This document shows positions 21,049-32,560 of a stretch of DNA of 64,000 nt, piece by piece (the stretch's first letter is position 1; each line of letters opens with the position of its first letter). The notes below the pieces were generated by a model that worked only from the letters and a program-made list of their open reading frames with translations, was not told where the DNA came from and made no database searches. A program made the translations under genes and the position numbers. The DNA comes from Cryptomeria japonica. Lineage: Eukaryota; Streptophyta; Pinopsida; Cupressales; Cupressaceae. The DNA lies in assembly GCF_030272615.1 (NCBI RefSeq), contig NC_081415.1, positions 188,856,270-188,920,269 of the forward strand, in the 5' to 3' direction.

Positions 21049-22188
21049 TGTAGACACCTAAAAATGTCTCATTGATCATGTACTAATTATTCCTCCAATT
21101 GATTAAATAATTCTTTAATTATTTAATTAAGTTAATTAATCTTATTCTTCTAATTTCATATTTCCTCATCATCTTACTAATTATTCTATTTCCTACTCTA
21201 TCATCATTTAATCATTTTAACTATTTTCTAATGTTAATTAAATATTTATTATTTAATTAATTATGGTTAATTCTCCAATTTAAATAATCTTTATTATTTA
21301 AATAAATTAATTTTCAATTTCTATCTCTAATCATCTAATCATTCAACTCTTTTCTAAATATTAATTAAATATTTATTATTTAATTAATTATGATTTAATC
21401 CTTTAAATTAAATAATCTTTATTATTTAATTAAGTTCCATTTCTAAATAATTAAATAGTTTCTTTAAATTATTTAATTAACTAATTGATTCTTCTAGTTC
21501 TCCAAATTCTAATTTCATTTAATTTCTTATTTCTTCTAAATTTCCTCCAAATTCAAATACATGTGCATGATTTCAAAAACCAAATTGAAAATCAAAGTCA
21601 AGTTCTAAATATATTCAAATGCTAAATTGAATTAAAATAAATTCAATTATTTGAATAAATATCATGCAAAGATTAAATTGAAAAACTAAGTTAAAATGCA
21701 AGCACATGCTAAATTAATTAATTAAATCATTTATCTCTCCAGTCTCTATTTTCATCTTTCAGTTAGCTTTTTCTAAATTAATCTTTCTTTGTCATCCTCT
21801 TTATTTCCTCCAATCATTCTTTTTCTTCCTTCAGTTAGCTTTTTCTCAATCATTTGGATTAGTTAATCTATTCAATCTATTCAGTTTCATTCCTACAATC
21901 AGCAGTTCAACTATCAATTTTCATGTGAGCTCACCTAAGTTCTACCTCTTGATCAATCTATTCCACCTTTCAATCAATCTCATTCAAAAATCTATAAATT
22001 GAACATTCAATCTCCATCCTCAATAATCATGAACTTCGAATCTTTGTGTCACTTGCAGGTTGTCAGCGCAATATCTGAGAGCCATCATACCATAGAGAAG
22101 AGAAGAGTAATGGAAGCTATATGCGATCTTGGAATAGGGAGTTTTATTGAATGATTTTAATTCCTATTTTGTTTGATTGTGTTATTTC
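21049..22188 (+). repeat. 5' LTR of element E, left part
   Basis: Begins TGTAGACACCTAAAAATG exactly where the copia sequence stops. Very AT-rich. A duplicated block of about 127 bp lies at 21209-21460, both copies containing TTAATTAAATATTTATTATT. TATAAATT at 21993-22000 may be the core promoter. It is split by F at 22188 and resumes at 43705. The 3' LTR lies outside the window, so the extent is inferred from its ends. Confidence 0.75.
22184..22188. repeat. Left TSD of element F (ATTTC)
   Basis: Identical to 43700-43704. A perfect pair fixing both F ends. Confidence 0.93.
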
Positions 22189-23630
22189 TGATGCTTTGCA
22201 AAAAGGGCAAGTGTTAGATCATAAAAACCTGTGGTAGTATAACACACAAACAACAAGAAACAAGTGTTAAGGTTAGTGTTATTCAACCAACGATCAACCT
22301 AAGCAGGCATATCAAAAGAGACACCAAGAACAAAGTAAAACATTTAACTACGAATGTAAATGAAAGAATACATCTCCAAATGCCTTCTACCATACTCTTG
22401 GCTCCTTCTCCTTTGTTCCTCTCCTCTCCAAGTTCCAAAATAATGTAGCTCTCAGCAGCTTTTTGCACTATGGATGGTTATGGAGGTTTGAGATTGAAGT
22501 GTTTTCTCTAAATGTGGATAAAAAGCTAATACTATGCTATTGATACTAAAATGATTTATTTTAACCAAAATGACAAGATATTAGTAGTTTATGTTAAATA
22601 CTCTCTAGAATTCACTATAGCTTAAATGTATGCAAGTTTTCAGGATTATGGCTAAGAATGCTAAATGTTTGAGGATTTGAAAATGAGGAATGAGAGCTCT
22701 ATTTATAGGTAAAATGGAGCAATGGATGGTTGAGATTGAGTAATCTCAACAAGGGTCAGAATTGAATGATTTGAGATCCATGTGAGGGCTTTCAACCCAA
22801 TCCTAGGATGACAAGTGTCAATGTGAGATAGGTTGAGAGGAGAGGGAATAAGCATTAAATGCTTGACATGACCTTGGGAGTTAAGGTCAAGGTTAGTTGA
22901 ATGGATAAATTCTTTATTCAAAGAATAAAGCTTTTATCCAATGGATAAACTCTTGTGCAAAGGAAAAAGGGATAACCATGGTCAAAGCAATAAATGTTTG
23001 AGGAGACACATGATTGCAAGTTGAAATAACCATAAATGGTTATGTAAGAGCCATTAATGGTCATGTAAGAGCCATTAGTGGTTTTGGAAGACTTTGGAGG
23101 TTAAATTGTTGAACACAAAACATTAAATGCTTTTCAAAGACTTTGAAGTCTTTGAGAAGTGACTCCAAGTTGCTTAGGGATGGGACAATAATTAGGGAAT
23201 GGATTAGGCTAATTAAGAAGGGGTTAGAAGAATCTAGAAGGGGATTAGATTTGCAAGTGGGTTTGGTGGGTGAGGGAAAATAGGATTTTATTAAAATAAA
23301 AATTCATTTATTTCAATAAATGTGTGCAAGTTGCATTTGTAGGAAAATGCAAGTGGGGGGGATAAATGATTTAAATAAATGTTTGATTTAATTTATTTAA
23401 AAGAGGAATAGGGGATTTAAATGAAGTAAATATGATTTATTCATTTAATTGATTTGAATTTGGTTTAATGAATTAATTAAAATAAATGGAATAATTTATT
23501 TAATTAATAGGAGAATGTTTGGAGATGAATTAATTAAATATTAATTTAATTAACTGATGGCTAGTGGATTTTTAATTAAATAAATAGAAAATATTCATTT
23601 AATTAAACTGGACAGATTTATGTGACTACA
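22189..23630 (-). repeat. 3' LTR of element F
   Basis: 1442 bp. On the minus strand it starts TGTAGTCACATAAATC and ends AGCATCA. Mate of 42257-43699. The TATA box CTATAAATAG (minus) at 22699-22708 is intact here. Confidence 0.95.
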
Positions 23631-23645
23631 TTTGCCCCTCTTTGA
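23631..23645 (-). other. Polypurine tract of element F
   Basis: Minus strand reads CAAAGAGGGGCAAA directly before TGTAGTC of the 3' LTR. The usual primer position for plus-strand DNA synthesis. Confidence 0.7.
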
Positions 23646-24767
23646 GAAGGTGTGGTTTATCGCGTCGTTTCAAAGAAAGAAAAATAGGTGTGAAGAAATA
23701 TGCCCCATAAATGTTAATTTACTGGGTGGTATGCCCCCTCGAGAGATGGGCCGAAATTTTTTGAAAAATCGAGCAATCTCTCGAAAAGGAGTGAAAATTG
23801 GCAGGGTGGTAGGAGAGGAGAAGTTAGCAACGCGAGCGAAAAATAGAAGAAATCGGAGGTAAAATGGAGAAATGGGAGGCTTGGGAAGTGTACAGGGACC
23901 ACGGCGGTGAGTAGGGGAAAGTTACAGTGACGACGAAGGGTTTAAATGGGGAGAAAAGGGTGAAAATAGGATCATTTGTTACCACGACCAATGTGAAACC
24001 AGAGCTCTGATAGTGACGTTTGAGAGGAGCAAGCAGTAGTTGGGATGCCGGTATCTATTGCAGAGCACTGTTTCAAGTGATTTCGTCGATTCCAGTGGCC
24101 AGACGACTACGGACCAGCAGTACGCAAATTTAAAATTTTGGATTTCATGCATTTTTTATATTTTTTTGTTGAATCCAAGTTGAGTCAGGACAATAGTGTT
24201 GAAACTATGTTTTGGTGCTTTTGTCCAATTAACTAGCGTTGTTGTGTAGCAATGACGCTATTGCGTTGTTGTTTGGGTATTGTTGAAAATACTAGCACTA
24301 TTGTAGGCATGTTTAGGTGCTTTTGTTTGTTGAGCACTATTGAGGGGTCAATTGAGCGTTTTTGTTGTTTAAGCAGTGCTATTGCATAGCTATTGTAGTG
24401 CGTTTGTAGTTTTAGCACTTTTGCATAGCTAATTGAGCGCTTTTGTTAGGGGTTTAGCGCTATTGTCTAGAAGTAGCGCTTTTGTTTACAAAATAGCACT
24501 TTTGTTTGCAAGATAATAGATGCCCCAGTTTGTGTGAAAAAAAAAAAATCTCCTGATGCCAATGATGGATGGATAGGGATGTGAAGTGGGAGTTGTTTTG
24601 AACCATAGCAGCCTAATGAGACTTAGGTCATTAGGATAAATGTCTATTGAAGTCTAGGTGTGCCATGATTACTTACCTGTTGAGACCCGAAGATACTTGA
24701 TCAAAGTATCTGTTGATAGTCTAGGTTTAAACTTAAGAAAGTTTGAAAACAAAACAACTGATGATGA
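23646..24767 (-). repeat. F 3' untranslated region with AGCGCT array
   Basis: No convincing gene. From about 24226 to 24512 the sequence is a loose array of TAGCGCTATTG and GAGCGCTTTTGTTT-like units with variable spacing (AGCGCT, AGCACT, GGCGCT variants). The same motif recurs near the other end of F at 41930-42165. Variable tandem repeats in the 3' untranslated region are known in Tat-type elements. Confidence 0.65.
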
Positions 24768-26279
24768 TTGATTGATGTCCATATGCAGGAGGATCTACAC
24801 GTGTTACAGTTACGCGAGAGACATCCAGCGACACAGGGGTTACGGGATCGACTGACAGAGGTCGAGATTAATTGCATTGTAGCGACTGGGTTGTATGATG
24901 TGATGCATATGCCGGTGATTCGAATGAATCATGGTTTGATTACAGCCTTAGCAGAGCACTGGCACAGTGAGATGTGCACATTTCACCTTGCACAGGGGGA
25001 GATGACAGTGACTTTGGAGGATGTGTGGCATATCCTTCATATTCCCATTCGGGGTGAGCTAGTCACCTATGACAGATCATGGGGGACTGTAGTAGTTCAA
25101 TGATTCTTTGATGAGGACATGTACATTGATGATGGCTCGATCGCCTAGGAGGACATCACTACATTATACGAGCCTCTACCAGCAGTTTTGTCAGGTATTG
25201 TGGGAGGACTACTGTACCCATATAGGTGATCACATGGTCTGGCCATTGGTTGGGAGGAGCTGATCGAGATGATGATTACAGAGGGGACCCGATTTTCCTG
25301 GGGACCGTGCATGCTAGCGCACTTATATTAGGAGCTGCATGAGGTGGTATACCGCGGGAGGGGCTCATTAGCAATGGGAGTGACGCTGCTGCACATTTGG
25401 GCGTGGGAGCACTTGCCAGTGACTCGACCAGTGAGTTTGAGATTTCGGGCTGTTGATCAGCCTTATATGTTCATGTACAGCGGCATGATGAGTCAGCCCC
25501 ACTTGGGGAAGTTAGAGTGGTGGCGGCAGACGTTGGATGATCCAGATGTCATGATTTGGAGACCTTATCTAGAGTGCGAGCCCTGGGAGGATGATACGGA
25601 GGCACTGCCATATGTTTTCATGACCTAGTTCCTGATTGGGAGGACCTCCTATGATGTAGAGAGACAGGTGTCGGGTAGGGTTCTGAGGCAGTTTGGACGG
25701 CAGCAGGGATTGCTGAGAGGATCAGGGGAGTATGCGAGAGTGGTCTGAGAGAGTTATGCATGGTGGCCAGTACTTCCATATGATCAGGCATTAGCGGAGT
25801 TCTGGATGCTTCAGGCGAGGCCATGGGATATACGGCCGAGGGTGGTGGATGCTGGGGTTTCAGATGAGTATACACAGTATATGGCAGCTCATCTGATTCT
25901 ACGGATATCTGATCTAGCAGAGCCAGTTCCTTCTTTTGAGGACGAGAGGGGATGGAGACGAAGGAGAGGAGGTCGACGACCGATAGCAAGTGGAGGAGGA
26001 GATGGTGGGGGTGGAGGAGGAGATAGTGGAGGTGGAGAAGGAGATGGTGGAGGTGGTGGAGGTGGTGGTTTAGGTGGCTTGGGTGGTTGGGTCCAATGGA
26101 GAGGGAGAGGTGGATTGCCACTGCGGATATCACAGGGGCCGCTGGTGTCAAGAGGAGTCAGATTAGGTGGCCGTGGTATGGAGAGGGAGATCCCGATGGA
26201 CAGAGGGGAGGGAGCTACTAGAGAGGCACCCATGGAGACAGGGGAGGGAGCGATAGGGAGGGGTGGGAGCTTATGCTAG
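24768..26279 (+). pseudogene. Antisense plant mobile domain (PMD, aminotransferase-like) ORF inside F
   Basis: 504 codons in one frame on the strand opposite F pol, with six stops (25101, 25146, 25227, 25329, 25626, 25746) and no frameshift. Most stops can be read as C-to-T or G-to-A changes. The PMD signature is clear: MNHGLITALAEHWHSEMCTF, then LEDVWHILHIPIRGELVTYD, later LLYPYR and WGPCMLAHLY. A Gly-rich tail (25985-26090) follows. PMD proteins are plant nuclear factors, and copies are often carried by transposons. The base composition is richer in G than its AT-rich surroundings. Extra antisense ORFs between pol and 3' LTR are known in Tat elements. I did not find the exact start; ATG 24768 is the first in frame. 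Confidence 0.75.
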
Positions 26280-26509
26280 CTCATTTGCATACTCGACTGA
26301 TAGCAGCTAAGACACGGGTGGAGGATATGGAGGCAAAGGTTGCAGCGAGAGATGTGCAGCTATTTGCACGAGAGTCGGAGCTAACTGTAGTGTTGCAGGA
26401 GAGAGATCAAGTTGTAGGAGAGAGTGAGGGTTTTGGAGGGAGTACAGGGACAGGGGCCATCTGTAGAGGCATTGGCAAGGGAGGTACGGAGAGCAGGTGG
26501 AGAGGTTGA
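26273..26509 (+). pseudogene. Coiled-coil tail of the PMD ORF, frameshifted
   Basis: 78 codons in another frame overlapping the end of the PMD ORF. It reads as an Ala/Glu/Arg-rich coiled coil (HTRLIAAKTRVEDMEAKVAA). Probably the original C-terminus, moved out of frame near 26270. Confidence 0.5.
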
Positions 26510-28295
26510 TTATTGGCGGGGCCTATATGAGTAGGTGGTACCATCCAGTCAGTGAGCACTGAGCTATTCGCAGATGCGACAGGCTAGACCAGAGTGATCC
26601 CAGTGGATGCAGAGCAGTGGGGGTGTGATGGGTCCTCTACGAAGAGATAGATCAAGTGGTACAGGAGCTAGTGGGGGTTTGATGGGTCCTCCGCAGGGAG
26701 ACAGATCAGGTGGTGCAAGGACTAGTCCTAGAGTAGGTGGTGATGGTGGTGCAGCATCTGGTCAGAGTGGCATCTAAGAGAGAATTTTTGCATACATGTA
26801 TTTTATCATTGTTATTTTGGACTATGTCTTGGATGGCTCTTGGTAGCCGATTTTGTAGACTTCATTGTACTCTGATACATGAGATGATATATATGAGGAG
26901 ATCCCATATTTTGATTATATGCATTTGATATGTTTGGATTCTATGCAGGATGGTGATTTTATGAGTTTATTGCTTAGATGGAAATGTGTATATGTATGCA
27001 TTTATGAGATGATTCCTATATGCATGTTTTTATGATGATTTATGATGTTGGATACTGACATATGAATGCAGGTTTATACATGTGTGCATGTTTTGTTTGC
27101 TTTATGTATGTAATGTCAGGATGATGATGTATGTTCATGATGATTTATGTATGTAATGCCATGATGATGATGTATTCTCATGATGATTTATGAGATGTAA
27201 TGCCATGATGATGATGTATTCTCATGATGATTTATGAGATGTAATGCCATGATGATTTGATGAACAGGATTTTGGTACTTTCATTTTTGATATAATAATG
27301 AGATAATGATATGCAATGATGTTAATGCAAAGAATGAATGATTTATATATGGATATGCATCTAGATGTTTTTAGATGAATGTAACATGGATAAACAAATG
27401 TAAAGTACAAATGTTTATATGATGATGTCTAAATGAATGCGTATGTATAATGGATATATAAAATGGTATGAACCAATGTTTGAGACAAATGGTTTTATGA
27501 TTTTAAATGTCTAAATATGATTAAGTAAAAAAATGATAATGTGATGATAATGCAACTTATGGTTTAATAATTGTACCTTAATACAATTTTTTTGAAAAAA
27601 GGATAATGAATGCAATGTAAATGAATCCTAAAATGAGCATAATAAGACACTTAATAATGGATGAATGAATGCACCTTTCAACTAATGAATAGATAAATGA
27701 ATGTATGCAATGATAAATGATAAAGGATAATTAATGATGATAAAATGATAATTGATAACTGACACTAAATGAATGCATAGTAAATGGCTAATACAACCAA
27801 GGACAATTGGTTTATATGAATGAATCTAAACATCATGATTATGCAATGATGAAAATGATATAAGAAGACTAATGTTGAATAAATGATAATGAACTATATG
27901 CATTTTAAACAACTAAAAATGATATGAAATGTTCTTAATGCAAAATGCAACTAAATGTAATGATGATAATATGACTATGATGAATGCAAGGTATTTTGAG
28001 ACTTTGCATGATGCATTGATGATGTATCAGAGGACTCAGTCACGATTGTATCTAAGACCAGTGCAATTCTTACATAACTATCCATATTAACCTTGTTTAT
28101 ATTTGCATAAAAATCATACATATGAATGAGTGAATGCATGGGCGATATGCAACGAAATGCAATATATAAACATATGAGATGAAATGACGATCCATAGTGC
28201 TCTATTTTCATCATTGAGCTTTAAAATGTTGTAACAAAATACAAGCATCTTGACATAATGATTCAAGATGACCAGAGTATTTCTTACATGGTTTT
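26510..28295. repeat. AT-rich F spacer with 44-bp tandem repeat
   Basis: No gene seen. From 27108 to 27250 a 43-44 bp unit (ATGTAATGCCATGATGATGA...) is repeated a little over three times, starts at 27108, 27151, 27195 and 27239. The rest is ATGATG/AATGAATG-rich low-complexity sequence up to the H LTR at 28296. Confidence 0.7.
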
Positions 28296-28744
28296 TGTTG
28301 GTGTAAATAATTATTCATCTTGGATATTATTACACTTACTTAAGTTTACTTAGGAAATGCATTTCATAGTAGTTTGGGTATGAGACACTTGGGTGTTTGT
28401 GTCACATTGGGATAGTGTGTGTAGGAGAAATTCCACCTTTTATGGTGTTGATCTTGTTGTTACACTCCACATTCAGTGGGTGATCCACCTCATGTGGACT
28501 ATTATATTATTTCTCCTTCCTGCCCACACCTATTTCCTACCTACCCTTGTTTCTTATTGAGCCACATGTCATGTTTGTGTGCTCACATATCCTTAGCCTT
28601 GCCTATATATGCAGGCTCATCTACATTGTATGTAATTCAGATATTGATCATTTTCTATTGATGAGAATATAGTTTATTCTTGTCCTATATTGTGTCTCTA
28701 TTTTGTACATTTCATTGAGCTCTTGATCTTGGCAAAATCTCACA
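28296..28744 (+). repeat. 5' LTR of element H
   Basis: 449 bp, TGTTGGTGTAAATAATTATT...CTCACA, bounded by the primer site. Core promoter candidate CTATATATG at 28603-28611. A single copy in the window, so the left end is inferred from the TG terminus. Confidence 0.68.
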
Positions 28745-28756
28745 TGGTATCAGAGC
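28745..28756 (+). other. Primer binding site of element H
   Basis: TGGTATCAGAGC directly after CTCACA. Exact initiator-Met primer match. Confidence 0.9.
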
Positions 28757-30283
28757 TATTGGGGCTTCATTGATTTGTCTTGAAGAGGCATTATTGCGAC
28801 GTCAAGAGGCAGATCTGAGGAGCAGCACCTTTTGGAGGCGTCCTAGACCAGATCTAACCCCGCCATTGCATCCAGAAGGCCGTTTCCATGAATTTTGGTT
28901 ATAAAATCGGCCTATTTTGGTGAGAAAAAAAAATTTCGCCAATTTTGCTAGTATCGTACGGATTTCAAAATTTTTATTATATTTTTTGAAAAAAAAAAAT
29001 TATTTTCTGAAAATTTTCAAAAAAAAAAATCAAAAAAATTGAAAAATAAAAAAAAATCAATATTTTGGGGGTCCGCAGACCCCCCCCGTGACCTACCGTA
29101 CCCTGCAGGTCTGCGGAGAACGTGTACCTGTACCTACGCCGCGTACTTGTACCACCACCGCCCGTGCCACGTACCGTCTTCCGCCATCGCCTATGACTTT
29201 GCTGCCACTACGTGCACCTCCTGTCGGCCGCTCTGCATCTCTCCAGTGCCCGCACTACTCTCCAATGCCCGCTACCTCATCTCCAGCGCACGCTACCTCA
29301 GCCACCACCGTTGGCCTTTCAGGTCTGGCCACTCCCTCCGCCGGCGGTCAACCAGACAGGAGGACCTGCGTCCGCCACATGGCAAGCGGCCACTGGCCCA
29401 CGAGTACAACCCATACACGTCAGCTCCGTATGGCAGCTGAGTCATCTGCAATGTCACCTGTGCCACGCAGACCTCCGTACGCACTATCAAACTGCCACAT
29501 CATTCGTACAGCCTGCACAGTCACCTGCCTAGTCAGTAGTCCGTATAGTACGGATGCCCAGTCAGCAGGGAGGCAAAGTTTTTGCGACGGTCATACGGCC
29601 GTCAAATTTAACACAGTGACTTGCTGACATCAGCACCATGTCATCATTTTTCAAAAATTTTGCAGGCCCCTCTCATTGAGCTTTTTGATTTTGCAGTTCA
29701 ACTTCAAATGGCCATAACTTGCTCATTTTTGCTCCTTTTTGGGTGCAATTTTATTTGAAATGGGCTAGAATTTTGTGCTCTCCACAGTGGTGAAGAAATT
29801 TTTTGATTTTGATGCACGGATTTTTCAGAAAATGCAGTTTTTGGTGACTGTACCTAAGTAATCCCAGTTTTTGCAACTTCAGAGGCTTCGTTTAGGGTCA
29901 TACGACCTCCTTTTCAGGTGCCGTTTTTTTGAAAGTGTGTATTTTTTTGTCTAATTTCACATGATGCTATCAGATTGATGCCATTGTAAGTAGAAATTGT
30001 ACTTTCAGATTTTGGCCATTTTTAGCTCTCTTGGTACTTGTATATTTGCTTGAATCTCAGTTAGATTCATTGCACTATTGATTGAAGTCTCTTGTATCTC
30101 ATTTGAGAAGTTGTAAAATTTGCATCATAAGTCCACTTTGCCTTGTTTTGCAAGTGGCTCATTGTAATTGCACTAAGTATAAAGTGCCAAAATCATCACT
30201 TTGGGGGGGGTACTTTGATTGATTGAATCTGGGGGGGTGTCTCTTGTGCTTTTGTGCTCTTGTGTTCCTTCCTTTTTGCTGCT
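28757..30283 (+). other. H leader with GC-rich island and CGTACG motifs
   Basis: Untranslated leader of 1.5 kb. A/T-rich homopolymer stretches (28920-29060) are followed by a sharply GC-rich island (about 29070-29640) open in three frames at once, which suggests composition rather than coding. CGTACG, CCGTAC or CATACGG-type motifs recur at about 28954, 29169, 29476, 29513, 29540, 29592 and 29899. Confidence 0.5.
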
Positions 30284-32560
30284 ATGGGTTCTTCTAAGTT
30301 TCCTCTCTTAACTCCACATAATTATGCTACTTGGAAAATTGATGCATGGAGTAAACTTATGGAAAAAGGACTCACTCATTACATTGATGGAATTATTGTT
30401 GCTCCCGCTAATCCTAAGGTTGATCCAATTGGTTACTTAGATTGGCTCACTAAAAATATCATGGCAATTGGTACCTAAAGAAAGTATGTATCAAAGGATC
30501 TCATTTTTCATGTTGAGAAATGTACTCTAATCAAGGATGCTTGGCAAAAGTTTCAAGACTTGTATGGTCAAGTTGATGAGATTAGGGGATATTAAATTGA
30601 TAGTGATCTCACCATGTTAGATCCCAAGAACTTTGATACTATACAAGATTATGTCACTAAGGAAAATGAGTTGAGGGCACAACTCAAAGATTGTGGCATT
30701 GATAAAAAGGATACTCAATTGATATTCAACTTGATAGGCAAGCTTCCACAAGAATATGCAGCATTTGTTTCTAGTTTCCAAGCCCATAGGATGACAATGG
30801 GTTCAAGCTACAAAATGCCTACATTTGATGCTTTCAATGAAATGTTGATGATGGAACAAACTAAGTTGATAAGCATGGGCATTCTTAAGGCTTCTAAATC
30901 TCAAGCATTAGTGGCAAATGAAGGGAACAAAGGAAATCAAGGAAAGGACAACTCAAACAAAAAGAAATGGCAATCAAAGCCTAAGGAAAAAGCACCATCT
31001 TCTCCACAACAAGGAGATTCATCCTCTTCCAAGAGAGATAATTTACCAAAGAGGGAGAGACCTACTTGTGCCTATTGTAAAAAGGTTGGTCATGAGGAGC
31101 ATCGTTGCCATTCTAAGAAGATTGATGAGCTCACACATATCATCAAAAAGCATAACATTGATTTGCCTAAAGTCTACAAGAAGGATGATTCATCAACTTC
31201 CCCTTCCTCACATTCAAAAGGAAAAGGGCAAGCATTCATGGCTTCTACAAGTGGAAAGACTCACTCTTTTGGAACAAGAAAAGGAAAAGCTCTATGTGCT
31301 ACTATTAGTCATGATTCAGAGAGATGGCTTCTAGCTTCAAGGGCTTCTCATCATATGGCATCTTCGCAGTCTATGTTCTCTACATTTGAGCCTTGCACCA
31401 TGCCATAGATTTTGATGGGCAATCATACATACATGGATGTGATTGGGAAAGGATCTATTGACATTGGGGATAACTCCTTCAATGATGAGTTGTGTGTACC
31501 CCACTTGACAAACAATCTCCTTTCTATCTATCAAATCACACATGGCGCAACTAAGAGAGTTGTGGAGTTCACACCTGACTCAGTTTTCATTAGAGACTTG
31601 GAGACTAGAGCTATCATTGCAACTGGGGTGGTTGATCATGCATCTCAGTTATACTCCTTTTTAGATTTTATTGATGATGATGATTTCACATTTGATGATT
31701 CTACACATGATGATCACATTTCTTGTGATGGTTCAAATTTTGAGGAGAACTTTGGGCACTTGAACATGGGGATTCTCACATGTGACCCCATTCTTGAGCC
31801 TTGTATTTCATCTCCTCATATTGATATTACATCACCTATTGCACCTGATGATGCGGATAGTGCGACAGTTTTGCCTTCATGTGATTCAGTGCAGCAGGAT
31901 ATTCATTGTCTTCTAGCTTCAGATTCATGGGATGATTACTTGACAGATATTGCAGGTTTGTTTGTGGAATCCTACATTGCAGATTTGGGAGACATCATTG
32001 ATGACATTCATGTTCTCTTTGATGAAGGTGATCCTTCTTCGATTGTTGCAAGGGCACACTCTGACCCTCTTGTTCATTCTCTACATGATCATTCTTTCAA
32101 GGTTGACATGATTGTGGATACTTATGTACACCAGTTGGAGGAGGTCTCTTTATTTTTTGAGGAGACATGTGAGTCTTTGGGACATGTTCTACATCCATCT
32201 CCACTAGATCTTGGAGTGCCTTTTTCAGCAGTGTGGCACAGTTTACCACCTTTGGAGGGGGTATCTTTCAGCATTGACATGGGGACACTTGAGCAGTTTT
32301 CAGAGATTCCATTCATCATGAGTTTTCTTCATACATCTTCCCTTCATGATTGGGGAGACTTCTTGGATACACCTTTGGTTTTGTTTCTTCCTAAGGGGAG
32401 GAATGTTGGTCGACGTTCATGGAGAAGTTTCTTCATACATCGAGCTTCTATCATTGGTGCAGATTCCACATTGAGGGGAGGCTTCCTAGCTTCTCTTCTT
32501 CTCTCATATGGGGGGCACTTTTTCCTCACATGGGGTTTTGTCCTTCACATTCTTCTATGA
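30284..32560 (+). pseudogene. H gag-protease fused to a long acidic domain
   Basis: 759 codons in one frame with stops at 30476 (TAA), 30593 (TAA) and 31406 (TAG), each explained by CAA/CAG to TAA/TAG. Gag of copia type: LLTPHNYATWKIDAWSKLME, then YVTKENELRAQLKD. Zinc knuckle CAYCKKVGHEEHRC at about 31068-31109. The protease site is WLLASRASHHM, where DSG is expected, so it is inactive. After VPHLTNNLLSIYQITH the usual GAG-pre-integrase is replaced by about 280 residues rich in Asp/Ser/His (LDFIDDDDFTFDDSTHDD) with no known motif. No RT or integrase. Confidence 0.8.

Larger units (their letters stand above)
28296..32560 (+). mobile_element. Element H: non-autonomous copia-type LTR element, 3' end missing
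   Basis: 5' LTR, exact initiator-Met primer site, GC-rich leader and a gag-protease ORF that runs into a long acidic domain instead of integrase/RT. No matching 3' LTR was found. The element ends within a few bases of 32560, where F integrase begins on the other strand. It probably inserted into F and then lost its 3' end together with F sequence. Confidence 0.72.

Noticed and set aside
22283-22468. 61-codon ORF repeated at 42350-42535
   Set aside because: Lies inside both F LTRs; the repetition is only the LTR pair, not a conserved gene.
24226-24512. Possible CRISPR-like array
   Set aside because: Eukaryotic retrotransposon context; units and spacing are degenerate and irregular with no constant direct repeat.
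25889-26233. Pro-rich ORF on the minus strand
   Set aside because: Mirror image of the Gly-rich tail of the PMD ORF; composition artefact.
29039-29627. Three overlapping plus-strand ORFs
   Set aside because: The GC-rich island lacks stops in all frames; no domain, so not called as genes.
32394-32411. H polypurine tract plus 3' LTR start
   Set aside because: Only TGTTGGT matches the 5' LTR; following bases differ, and the reading frame runs through it.
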